From NCBI GenBank assembly GCA_002724245.1, contig PBOG01000056.1, positions 10,420 to 47,771 of the forward strand: DNA of 37,352 nucleotides. The letters run 5' to 3'. Made by a program: the position numbers and the translations under genes. Within the stretch, counting starts at the first letter, position 1, and each line of letters begins with the position of its first letter. Positions 9,280 to 16,633 of the stretch are shown here, in pieces. This DNA is from Planctomycetaceae bacterium (GTDB lineage Bacteria > Planctomycetota > Planctomycetia > Pirellulales > Pirellulaceae). The notes below the pieces were generated by a model. That model ran no database searches, was not told where the DNA came from, and saw only the letters and a program-made list of their open reading frames with translations.

Positions 9280-10728
9280 ATGAAAAACACGCCCTCCTGC
9301 GTCCGTGGACAATCTTTTCAGCCGGAGACAAAACGGAGTCCCGCAGGCCTGCAGCGTCGTGACGTACTCCGTGCAGGAACCGCGGCGAGTGTGCTTGGCA
9401 TGGCGCCACACGCGATAGCCGATCAGCTCACCACCACAGGCAAAGCCAAGTCGGTGCTCTTCGTCTTTCTGACAGGTGGCATCTCACACCACGATTCGTT
9501 CGACATGAAACCTGAAGCACCCGACGACATTCGTGGTGAATTTCAGCCGATTGCCACCAAGACCCCCGGACTGCAAGTCTGTGAACATCTCCCGTTGCTG
9601 GCGCAACGCACCAACACCTACGCGCTGCATCGCGCGATGGCTACTGGAAGCAGTGGCCACGAACCAGCATGCCACATGCTGCTCACAGGCCGGCTTGATC
9701 TACCAACGGGTTTTACGCTCAACGATGTTCCCAATGCCAAGGAATGGCCGTCGATCCCCGCCGTCATCACCTACGCGATGCAAAACCGGCAACATCGTCT
9801 TCCACCAGCTGCCATCCTGCCTGAGCCGAGTGTCAATGAGGCAGCGCGTTTTCGACCTGGTCAATACGCCGGCCAATTAGGGAGCAAGTGGGAGGCGTGG
9901 CATATTGATATCGCTGCCAAGTGTCCTTTAGGAAATGGAGCCTGCCCCGATTGTTTCCGATTCGATGGCAGCAAATTTGAACACGCCGCCAGTAGCGTGT
10001 TTGAGATGCCAACGCTGACTCTACCCGAAGGCGGAAAACAGCGTTTTGGACGGCGCGTCGATCTTCTCGACTTCATGCAAGAACAACGTAATGACCTGGC
10101 CTTCGCTGCGAATCAATTTGATCAACAGCGGCAACAGGCGTTCGCGTTACTGACCGATCCACATACGAATCATGCATTCAATGTCGAACGAGCGGATCCT
10201 GAACTGGTCGAACGCTATGGCAAGAACAAATTCGGCCTTTCCTGTCTGATGGGCAAGAACTTGATCGAGGCAGGTGTCCGGTATGTGCAAGTCAACCTTG
10301 GAAAAAACTCTTCCTGGGATACACACGCTGACAACTTCAGGAATCTGAAACAAAATCTGCTACCACCATTTGACAAGTGCATCTCCGCGTTACTGGACGA
10401 TATGTCTTCCAGTGGGTTACTCGATGAAACACTTTTGATCGTCGCCGGCGAATTTGGCCGGACACCAAAGATCAACAAGAATGCCGGTAGAGATCACTGG
10501 GGGCCGTGCAACACAATGATGTTTGCCGGAGCCGGAGTGCGTGGCGGCAACATTGTTGGTGCCACCGACCACCTAGGCGCCCAGCCGACCGAAGACACCC
10601 AGTATCCAGAAAATTTCTCCGCACTGATCTATGACACGCTGGGGATTCCACGAGACGCTACCTGGGTGGATATGGAAGGCCGGCCCCACGCAATCTACCG
10701 GGGGCGACCGATCGCAGGCTTAGCGTAA
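9280..10728 (+). CDS. DUF1501 domain-containing exported protein
   Basis: 482 residues from the ATG at 9280; a TTG at 9253 is in frame but gives only nine extra residues. The N-terminus has a twin-arginine-like motif (QRRDVLRAGTAASVLG, about residues 34-49) followed by a hydrophobic stretch and APHAIAD, so Tat export is likely. DUF1501 proteins have an alkaline-phosphatase/sulfatase-like fold and are very abundant in planctomycetes. Family signatures here are GGISHHDSFDMKP, SSGHEPACHMLLTGR, IVAGEFGRTPKIN and GRDHWGPCNTMMFAG. In most planctomycete loci the gene sits directly after a DUF1549/DUF1553 (c-type cytochrome) partner; no such gene is present here. Substrate and reaction are unknown. 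Confidence 0.93.
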   Translation: MKNTPSCVRGQSFQPETKRSPAGLQRRDVLRAGTAASVLGMAPHAIADQLTTTGKAKSVLFVFLTGGISHHDSFDMKPEAPDDIRGEFQPIATKTPGLQVCEHLPLLAQRTNTYALHRAMATGSSGHEPACHMLLTGRLDLPTGFTLNDVPNAKEWPSIPAVITYAMQNRQHRLPPAAILPEPSVNEAARFRPGQYAGQLGSKWEAWHIDIAAKCPLGNGACPDCFRFDGSKFEHAASSVFEMPTLTLPEGGKQRFGRRVDLLDFMQEQRNDLAFAANQFDQQRQQAFALLTDPHTNHAFNVERADPELVERYGKNKFGLSCLMGKNLIEAGVRYVQVNLGKNSSWDTHADNFRNLKQNLLPPFDKCISALLDDMSSSGLLDETLLIVAGEFGRTPKINKNAGRDHWGPCNTMMFAGAGVRGGNIVGATDHLGAQPTEDTQYPENFSALIYDTLGIPRDATWVDMEGRPHAIYRGRPIAGLA

Positions 10729-11212
10729 ACATCAAAAGACCGTCGGGTTCCTTGCCTGAGCTGACTTCATCTGCGTTGTACTACCGTTTCGAAATAGCAG
10801 ACTGACACGTGTTCGTCAGTGTCGCAGGCGGTCCCATACACCGCTGCTTTCATCCGGGCGACTGCAACTCCGTTTCCGCCAAAACAACACCACTCCTTGC
10901 AGAATATGCTCAAGGTCGCTCCTGAACCCTCCGTAAGCAAACAGGTGTCGACCGGACACCACCGACATGCGACAAATCGGCCAGCAGGAAAAAGCGGCCG
11001 TCGAGTCTATCCAATCCCTGCTCTGACAAACTGGCCTTCCAGAATAGTGGAAGCTGGATCAACCAGGGGGTGAATACTGTTTGTCGCAATAGCCTCGCGT
11101 TTCTTGACAACTCGGATCACGAATGATGCCACTGAACCCATGTACTCTGGGATCAACGAAAGCGAACGCGTCAGAGTTCGCACACACTCAATCTCTCCTG
11201 GGAACAAGACGT
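10729..11212. other. Intergenic region, 484 bp
   Basis: No gene is supported. An imperfect hairpin with 6-bp arms (10801-10806 with 10815-10820) lies about 70 bp after the DUF1501 stop; it lacks a T-run, so terminator status is doubtful. A perfect TTGACA hexamer at 11104-11109 has no acceptable -10 at 16-18 bp. Open frames inside have no ribosome site. Confidence 0.4.
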
Positions 11213-12445
11213 ATGCGGTTGTCTCTATTCCGTGGTGTCGTGAGCGGCCTGGCGACCGGGCTGATTGTGATCTTCACTCGCCACCTTCCAGCTCAAACGC
11301 AAGAACAATTTACAGCCGCACGAACAGAACTTGTCGAGAAGATCATCGTGCGTCACGGGATCAAGAATCCTCGCGTGATTCAAGCGATTCGTGACACGCA
11401 ACGTCACGAATTTGTTCCCTTGAAACTCCGCAGCAAGTCCTATTTTGACATGGCTTTGCCCATCGGAAATCGGCAGACGATTTCATCTCCTTTCATCGTC
11501 GCTTTCATGACCCAGGCACTTGATGCCAGGCCTACTGACCGTGTACTGGAGATCGGAACTGGGAGTGGCTACCAGGCGGCGGTACTCAGCCCCCTGGTAA
11601 GCGAAGTCTACTCGATTGAAATTGTGCCAACACTGGGAAGACGCGCCGCTGCAACACTTAAGCGTCTGAAATACGACAATGTTTTCACTCGCATCGGAGA
11701 TGGTTTTCAAGGTTGGCCAAGCCGCGCACCGTTCGACAAAATCATCGTGACCTGCTCTCCCGAAAAAATCCCCATCCCTCTAACCAACCAGTTGCGTGAA
11801 GGAGGTTTGATGATTGTTCCAGTGGGAGAGCGTTATCAGCAAACGCTCTACTTGCTGCAAAAAAAACAAGGAAAACTCGAGTCGATTGCCCTGCGGCCGA
11901 CCCTCTTCGTACCCATGACAGGCCGTGCCGAGAAAGGCCGCGCAATCAAACCAGACCCACTCAACCCGCACGTCGTTAACGGGGACTTCGAACAAAATGT
12001 CGACGAAAATGGATTTGTCGGAGGTTGGTATTACCAGCGACAAACGAAATGGAAAACCGCTACGGATGCACCCCAGGGTCGTTCCTATGTAACTTTCCAG
12101 AACGAGGATCCAGGCCGTCATTCACACCTTTTGCAAGGATTTGCGATTGATGGGCGCGCACGCGGCGCCCTCGAATTGACAACCTGGGTCAAGCACGAGG
12201 AAATCGAGTCCGGCCAGACTCCAACAGAAATGCCAATGGCAGCTATTTCTTTCTACGACGACAGCCGTAAAGAGCTCGGCATGTTCTGGCTCGGTCCGTT
12301 TCGGGGAAGCGACGAATGGCATCAACGAACCAAACGAATCCAGATTCCGCAACGGGCGCGCCACGGCATTCTCCGAATCGGGTTGTTCGGTGCCACTGGA
12401 TCTATTTCATTTGACCAGGTGCGAATCACAGCCATCAAGCGTTGA
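11213..12445 (+). CDS. pcm: Exported protein-L-isoaspartate O-methyltransferase with C-terminal lectin-like domain
   Basis: 410 residues from the ATG at 11213, chosen because GGGAA lies 8 nt upstream and the product then begins with a signal peptide (MRLSLFRGVVSGLATGLIVI, then PAQ). An upstream in-frame ATG at 11123 would bury it. Residues about 35-235 are the PCMT domain: it transfers a methyl group from S-adenosylmethionine to isoaspartate in damaged proteins. Visible are IGNRQTISSPFIVAFM, SAM motif I VLEIGTGSGYQAAVL (111-125) and FDKIIVTCSPEKIP (174-187). Residues about 254-410 form an extra domain starting VVNGDFEQ and GGWYYQ and ending ISFDQVRI, resembling CBM4/9-type galactose-binding sandwiches. 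The enzyme is usually cytoplasmic and about 200-230 residues; export plus a putative binding module is unusual. Export raises the question of where SAM would come from. Confidence 0.88.
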   Translation: MRLSLFRGVVSGLATGLIVIFTRHLPAQTQEQFTAARTELVEKIIVRHGIKNPRVIQAIRDTQRHEFVPLKLRSKSYFDMALPIGNRQTISSPFIVAFMTQALDARPTDRVLEIGTGSGYQAAVLSPLVSEVYSIEIVPTLGRRAAATLKRLKYDNVFTRIGDGFQGWPSRAPFDKIIVTCSPEKIPIPLTNQLREGGLMIVPVGERYQQTLYLLQKKQGKLESIALRPTLFVPMTGRAEKGRAIKPDPLNPHVVNGDFEQNVDENGFVGGWYYQRQTKWKTATDAPQGRSYVTFQNEDPGRHSHLLQGFAIDGRARGALELTTWVKHEEIESGQTPTEMPMAAISFYDDSRKELGMFWLGPFRGSDEWHQRTKRIQIPQRARHGILRIGLFGATGSISFDQVRITAIKR

Positions 12446-12598
12446 ACCAGCCCACTGCCCACCTTACGACGAAGTCATTATCAGCGACGTAATTGGCACT
12501 AAGAGCGCAGCGCAAGAACACTCGCTGTGCGGTAGCACCCGACGAGGTCGCGCAACGCACTCTCAAATACGATACGATCTCGCCGGCGCTAAGCTGAA

Positions 12599-13162
12599 TC
12601 AGACAACCACCGTCAGCAACGACTGGAACTCCGGATCCTCGCGTACGGCATCAAAATCTGGCTCATCAGCAACCAGTTTTCGATACTCAGAGTCCAATTC
12701 AAACGCCCGTGTGAGATAAGCAACGGACAACTTGTGGTTTTCGACGAGGCTCCAATAACACGCCAGATTGTAGTGCAAAATGGCCTGGTGATCGTCATAC
12801 AACAAGCCTGCCTCCAACGACTCAATCGCCAGGTCAAGTCGGCCACAACGCTTGTAGCACCAGCCGAGAGCCAGCCACGCGTGGACCGTATCGACGGCAA
12901 GTTCTGCTGATTTCTTCAGTGGTTCCAGCGCGTCACAATAACGCTCCATTGTCCGGTATGCGTGACCAATCAAATAAAACCAATCGGCCCTGGCGTCGGC
13001 GCTAGGAGCAACCGTTGCCAGCAGATCAAGCGCTCGATTGGCAAGCCGATCACGCACCTCGGGCCGCGGGGGCCAGCGATCCGCGAGTACGTTGACCAGA
13101 TCAAGGCAACCTTCGGCCTCGCACAAGACCTGTCGTTCACGAATTGATTGATACGGAGCCAC
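12599..13162 (-). CDS. Tetratricopeptide-repeat protein
   Basis: 187 residues from the GTG at 13162, which has GAGGAAG (13171-13177) 8 nt upstream; a TTG at 13189 is in frame but has a poorer site. At least three TPR helix pairs are visible: WFYLIGHAYRTMERYCDAL, AWLALGWCYKRCGRLDLAI and LHYNLACYWSLVENHKLSV. They are followed by an acidic tail of the type ADEPDFDAVREDPEFQSLL, common where TPR arrays end. No signal peptide or catalytic domain is seen, so a cytoplasmic protein-interaction role is likely. The same reading frame continues upstream through one TGA to an ATG at 13264, so the annotated product may be an N-terminally shortened form. It is divergent from the Rrf2 regulator. Confidence 0.82.
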   Translation of the reverse strand: MAPYQSIRERQVLCEAEGCLDLVNVLADRWPPRPEVRDRLANRALDLLATVAPSADARADWFYLIGHAYRTMERYCDALEPLKKSAELAVDTVHAWLALGWCYKRCGRLDLAIESLEAGLLYDDHQAILHYNLACYWSLVENHKLSVAYLTRAFELDSEYRKLVADEPDFDAVREDPEFQSLLTVVV

Positions 13163-13170
13163 CAGCTCAA

Positions 13171-13177
13171 CTTCCTC
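13171..13177 (-). promoter_or_regulatory. Shine-Dalgarno deciding the TPR start
   Basis: GAGGAAG on the minus strand, 8 nt before the GTG at 13162. It supports internal initiation downstream of the in-frame TGA at 13223-13225. Confidence 0.45.
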
Positions 13178-13222
13178 AACAGAATGCAAAGTTGCGCCAC
13201 CGCGAAATGCGATTTGGAGCGA

Positions 13223-13264
13223 TCAACACAATGGGTCTTCATTCTCAATAAAGCGCTCACTCAT
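13223..13264 (-). other. Short open frame or stop-interrupted N-terminus upstream of the TPR gene
   Basis: An ATG at 13264 opens a 13-residue peptide (MSERFIENEDPLC) ending in TGA. An AGGAG lies upstream, but about 12 nt from the ATG, so spacing is long. The frame after the TGA continues without further stops into the TPR protein. This is either a short leader peptide or the original N-terminus broken by a nonsense change. Confidence 0.35.
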
Positions 13265-13751
13265 ATTGTAACCACTCTCCTGAAAAAATATTCGTGGAAA
13301 ACCATTGCCGGAATCCAATGTGGTCCGATCGACGAGCATGATCGAGTATGGAACCGCGCCATCCGCAGCTGCTGGAAACCCATTTGCGGAATGGAAACTG
13401 GCCTAGAAAGCGCTCATGTGCTGAATACCTGGCAAGGGTCACTTCTCTTCGGGTGATGTACAAGCAACCTGCAATGCGCACACGAGCGCACAATTATCAG
13501 TTGAACTCTTCCTTGCCAAGAGGCATAGATGGCGCAATCCGCCTTTGGTCGCATGGCCAGCGACCGCGTAGATTGACACAAGACACGGCAGCCCGACCGC
13601 GTACCTGCATTTCTTCGCGCCCTGATTACGTTGCTCCATCTCCAACGGCTGGCCAACCTGTTACTGCCCGCCGTACGCTCAGTGGAATGCAATAGAGAAA
13701 CCTTGTGGTCAGCTTGCCCGCAACACCGCAACCCAAGGAGGAGCTGACTCG

Positions 13752-14207
13752 ATGAAACCACTCCACATATCACAAACCGCCTGGTATGCGCTGCAGGCAA
13801 CACTCCAATTGGCCGTGGTCTATCCGACACCCCACATTCCCTGCGGACGTTTCGCAGAAGCGGGCCAAATGCCAGAACGGTTCCTGCTACAGATCCTGAG
13901 AACTCTCGTCGCCCGCGGAATCTTGCGGTCCATCCGAGGCAGCGATGGAGGTTACGCGTTAGCAAAGCCACCTGCAGAAATTTCCTTACTGGACATCATG
14001 GAAGCAATCGAAGGTCCAATCACCTCACACTATCGCTGCGTATCGTGGCAGAACGACGTACCGCAGCTCCTGCTCTGGGAAACGTGTGAAGAAATCGTCG
14101 ACCATGCCCGGCAACAGCTAGCCAAAGTAAAGCTGTCCCAATTTGTCGGCTTCACTGATGTGCCTGGCGCACACCGCATGCCTAACGACTTGAGAACCCC
14201 CATCTGA
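13752..14207 (+). CDS. Rrf2-family transcriptional regulator
   Basis: 151 residues preceded by an unusually strong ribosome site (AAGGAGG, 13735-13741, 10 nt before the ATG). The N-terminal winged helix-turn-helix is complete: ISQTAWYALQATLQLA, the recognition region PERFLLQILRTLVARGIL and the wing IRGSDGGYALAKPP, followed by the family's LLDIMEAIEGPI (about 79-90). IscR-type members carry three closely spaced Cys after this point to hold an Fe-S cluster. Here the only Cys are at 31, 96 and 112, a spacing that does not match, so cluster sensing is doubtful. It is a DNA-binding cytoplasmic regulator; its targets are unknown, and the adjacent divergent TPR gene and downstream cluster are the obvious candidates. 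Confidence 0.9.
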   Translation: MKPLHISQTAWYALQATLQLAVVYPTPHIPCGRFAEAGQMPERFLLQILRTLVARGILRSIRGSDGGYALAKPPAEISLLDIMEAIEGPITSHYRCVSWQNDVPQLLLWETCEEIVDHARQQLAKVKLSQFVGFTDVPGAHRMPNDLRTPI

Positions 14208-14733
14208 CCGCGCCCAGGCCGCCGCCGAGGCAGTGCCCAGTTGATCGACTTTGATCTGAAACCTGGCTTCCACTGGAATTTCGCTGACCGAATATCCTGC
14301 GTCAGCCCCAACGGTCTTGTAGAGAAATAGCATCTACAAACAGGCAACTCGGCAGCACAGGGATCTGGAAAAAACCCGCCCGCACCAATCCAGCGGCTGG
14401 CTGCTGCCACTCGCTTCCTGCCAGCAACGTTGAACTTGCCATCACGGCACGGTAATCTGGCAGTTCTTGGTATCTGCACCCCTGGACAAGTTCCAGTAGA
14501 ATCTCCGCATAGACAACAATTGAATAGCGTCCTTAGTCCAGAGAGGATCCAGGATTCTGCGTTCTGACGATTGATCCACACAGACACATTGCCACTCCGG
14601 ATTGTTGAATACGAGAACCCATCGATTCACAACCCGGCCTGGTGAAATGTGCGATACACCAGTCACTCGCCCGCTTCCCAGAAACGATAATTCATCGCGT
14701 TCAGGCTAGCGCACTTCAAACCGGGAGCACATC
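14208..14733. other. Intergenic region, 526 bp
   Basis: No gene is supported. A weak hairpin with 6-bp arms (14317-14322 with 14334-14339) lies about 110 bp after the Rrf2 stop and lacks a T-run. Minus-strand frames at 14030-14587 and 14442-14666 have no ribosome site and no recognisable family. The promoter of the following exported-protein gene should lie here, but I could not pick out a convincing one. Confidence 0.4.
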
Positions 14734-16542
14734 ATGAAATATCCGACATTGACGGGCCTAGCGGTCATTTGCCTCACCTTTCTGCCGTCCCTGGAAGCGG
14801 ACGAAACCGTCATCACGGTTCAGACTCCGATGACCCCTCCTGGCTGGGCGCTGATGGAACGTGCGTTGTTGCGCGAAAACGCGTTGGCCTGCGAAGAGTA
14901 CTTCCAGAAGTATTTCGATGAGCGTGGCTTCCTGCTGTGTGTCGAGCGGTGGGGAGGTGATGACGGCCCCGATGACGCAATCGAAAACTGTAACGACTGG
15001 CCTATCCTGCATGCCTTGGGAGCTTCTGACAGGGTACTGGAGATGTACTTGAAGGCCTGGGAAGGGCACTTGCGACAGTTCACACTCGCCAAAACAACAG
15101 AAGTTCCCTTCGCTCGAGACGGTATGTACTACAAAGAATTCCCCGTGATGTTTGATTGGCTGCACAACGGCGAAGGACTTACTGTTTTCAGCCTGCAGGG
15201 TCTCTCGACACCAACCGATCGCGCCATGCAACGTCGGTTGCGTCGCTATGCTGGGTTCTACATGAATGAAGATCCCCAGGCCCCTAATTACGACCCACAA
15301 CACAAGATTATTCGCAGCTTGTTTAATGGGAGCCGAGGCCCTTTATTGCGCAAAGCCACAGCGCTGGATTGGGCAGGTGACCCAATTGAAGTGGAACACC
15401 GCTTTTCGCTTGGACACGGTGAGCGAACTTATGCAGAGATGCTGGCACATTTCGAAGACTACAACGACATCGTGGGAGACCATCCTTCAAACCTGCTGGC
15501 AACATCACTTGCTCTCAATGCGTATATGCTGAACCACGAAGCGAAGTACAAGAAGTGGATGCTCGAATACGTCGATGCCTGGCGCCAACGAATGCGAGAT
15601 AACAATGGAATCATCCCGACCAATATCGGTTTGGACGGCACGATCGGCGGTGCTACCAATGGTAAGTGGTGGGGCGGGGTCTACGGCTGGGGCTTTACAG
15701 TGGTGGTTCCTCAAACGGGAGCTCTCGCCCACCGCACAACATTCCAAATGGGTTTCATCGGATTCATGAACGCATTTGCGGTAACTGGCGACGATTCCTA
15801 CCTGGAACCATGGCGACACATGCTCGATGTGGTCAATTCCAACCACAAGGAAGTTGATGGTAAAACCCTCTATCCACACAAATATGGAGACGATGGCTGG
15901 TATGCCTTCCAGCCACAACCCTACGCACCATACGCCCAAGAGTTGTACTACTTGTCGATGAAAGAAGCAGACCGCAAATGGATGCCGGGGAACGGATGGC
16001 TGGACTACCTGGAAGGCAAGAACCCTAGTTTCCCAGAACAAGCTCTGGCAGCCGACTTCGCGCGTCTACGTCAACGTGTTGAGGGAATGCGAAACGATAC
16101 GACCACACCAGATACCCGGTTATCGGACGACCCGATGAAATATAATCCCGCCAGCATCTATGCCTTGAATCAACTCATGCAAGGAGGCCTGCATCCGGGA
16201 CACAGGGGTTCTACCCTGTTTTCCCGACTGCGCTACTTTGACCCCGTTCAACGTCGGGCAGGCATTCCAGAAGATGTCGCCGCGCTCGTCGATAAGATTA
16301 CGGCCGACGAAGTGGCAGTTACTCTGGTCAACACGAGCCAGGTGGCTGCACGTGAAGTTCTTGTACAAGGCGGAGCATACGCCGAACATCAGTTCCTTTC
16401 GGTTGTGGACCAGAAAGAAACAACACAAGTCAATGCACCAGTCCTGACCGTCAAATTAGCCCCCGGAACGGGAACACGCCTGACCATCAAGATGGAACGC
16501 CACGCGCATCAGCCGACGCTCCAATTCCCCTGGAATCGGTAA
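14734..16542 (+). CDS. Exported protein of unknown function, paralogue A
   Basis: 602 residues; GGAG lies 6 nt before the ATG. A signal peptide (about residues 1-22, MKYPTLTGLAVICLTFLPSL) predicts export. The closest relative I can see is paralogue B at 32708-34522: over residues 61-160 only 15 of 100 positions differ. Invariant blocks include CVERWGGDDGPDDAIENC (69-86), VPFARDGMYYKEFPVMFDW (124-142), FYMNEDP (175-181), NYDPQHKIIRS (185-195), NIGLDGTIGG (297-306), YGWGFTVVVPQTG (317-329) and TTPDTRLSDD (457-466). Many Trp, Tyr, Asp, Glu and His residues sit in these blocks, as in carbohydrate-active enzymes. The alternating helices of the middle and the beta-rich C-terminus (DEVAVTLVNTSQ onward) would suit an alpha/alpha-toroid glycoside hydrolase or polysaccharide lyase; this is inference, and no named family is recognised. 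The next gene starts 91 bp downstream. Confidence 0.88.
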   Translation: MKYPTLTGLAVICLTFLPSLEADETVITVQTPMTPPGWALMERALLRENALACEEYFQKYFDERGFLLCVERWGGDDGPDDAIENCNDWPILHALGASDRVLEMYLKAWEGHLRQFTLAKTTEVPFARDGMYYKEFPVMFDWLHNGEGLTVFSLQGLSTPTDRAMQRRLRRYAGFYMNEDPQAPNYDPQHKIIRSLFNGSRGPLLRKATALDWAGDPIEVEHRFSLGHGERTYAEMLAHFEDYNDIVGDHPSNLLATSLALNAYMLNHEAKYKKWMLEYVDAWRQRMRDNNGIIPTNIGLDGTIGGATNGKWWGGVYGWGFTVVVPQTGALAHRTTFQMGFIGFMNAFAVTGDDSYLEPWRHMLDVVNSNHKEVDGKTLYPHKYGDDGWYAFQPQPYAPYAQELYYLSMKEADRKWMPGNGWLDYLEGKNPSFPEQALAADFARLRQRVEGMRNDTTTPDTRLSDDPMKYNPASIYALNQLMQGGLHPGHRGSTLFSRLRYFDPVQRRAGIPEDVAALVDKITADEVAVTLVNTSQVAAREVLVQGGAYAEHQFLSVVDQKETTQVNAPVLTVKLAPGTGTRLTIKMERHAHQPTLQFPWNR

Positions 16543-16633
16543 ACTCCACCCCGTTCAACTGCTAATTTGCTGTCAAACAATAGCACGGAAACCTCGCGCA
16601 CTCCTCGAATCAATCGAAGGGCCGCAGTTTCGC

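Larger units (their letters stand above)
13163..13751. other. Divergent intergenic region between TPR and Rrf2 genes, 589 bp
   Basis: Apart from the short interrupted frame at 13223-13264 I see no gene, RNA or clear promoter. Several open frames cross it on both strands (minus 13414-13971, plus 13348-13695), but they lack ribosome sites, have Arg/Ser/Cys-rich shadow composition and partly run antisense to the regulator. It should hold the promoters of both flanking genes. Confidence 0.45.

Noticed and set aside
11104-11109. Perfect TTGACA hexamer upstream of the methyltransferase gene
   Set aside because: No acceptable -10 box at 16-18 bp; a lone hexamer is expected by chance.
13223-13225. 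TGA as a selenocysteine codon in the TPR leader
   Set aside because: No SECIS-like hairpin seen after it and TPR proteins have no known selenocysteine; nonsense change or short leader is simpler.
13414-13971. 185-codon minus-strand open frame overlapping the Rrf2 gene
   Set aside because: Antisense to a clear regulator gene, no ribosome site, and Arg/Ser/Cys-rich shadow composition.
14030-14587. 185-codon minus-strand open frame over the end of the Rrf2 gene and the following gap
   Set aside because: No ribosome site, no family resemblance, partly antisense; equal length to the previous frame is coincidence.
14758-15303. 181-codon minus-strand open frame inside paralogue A
   Set aside because: Fully antisense to a strongly conserved protein; a similar shadow frame is expected from the conserved codons.
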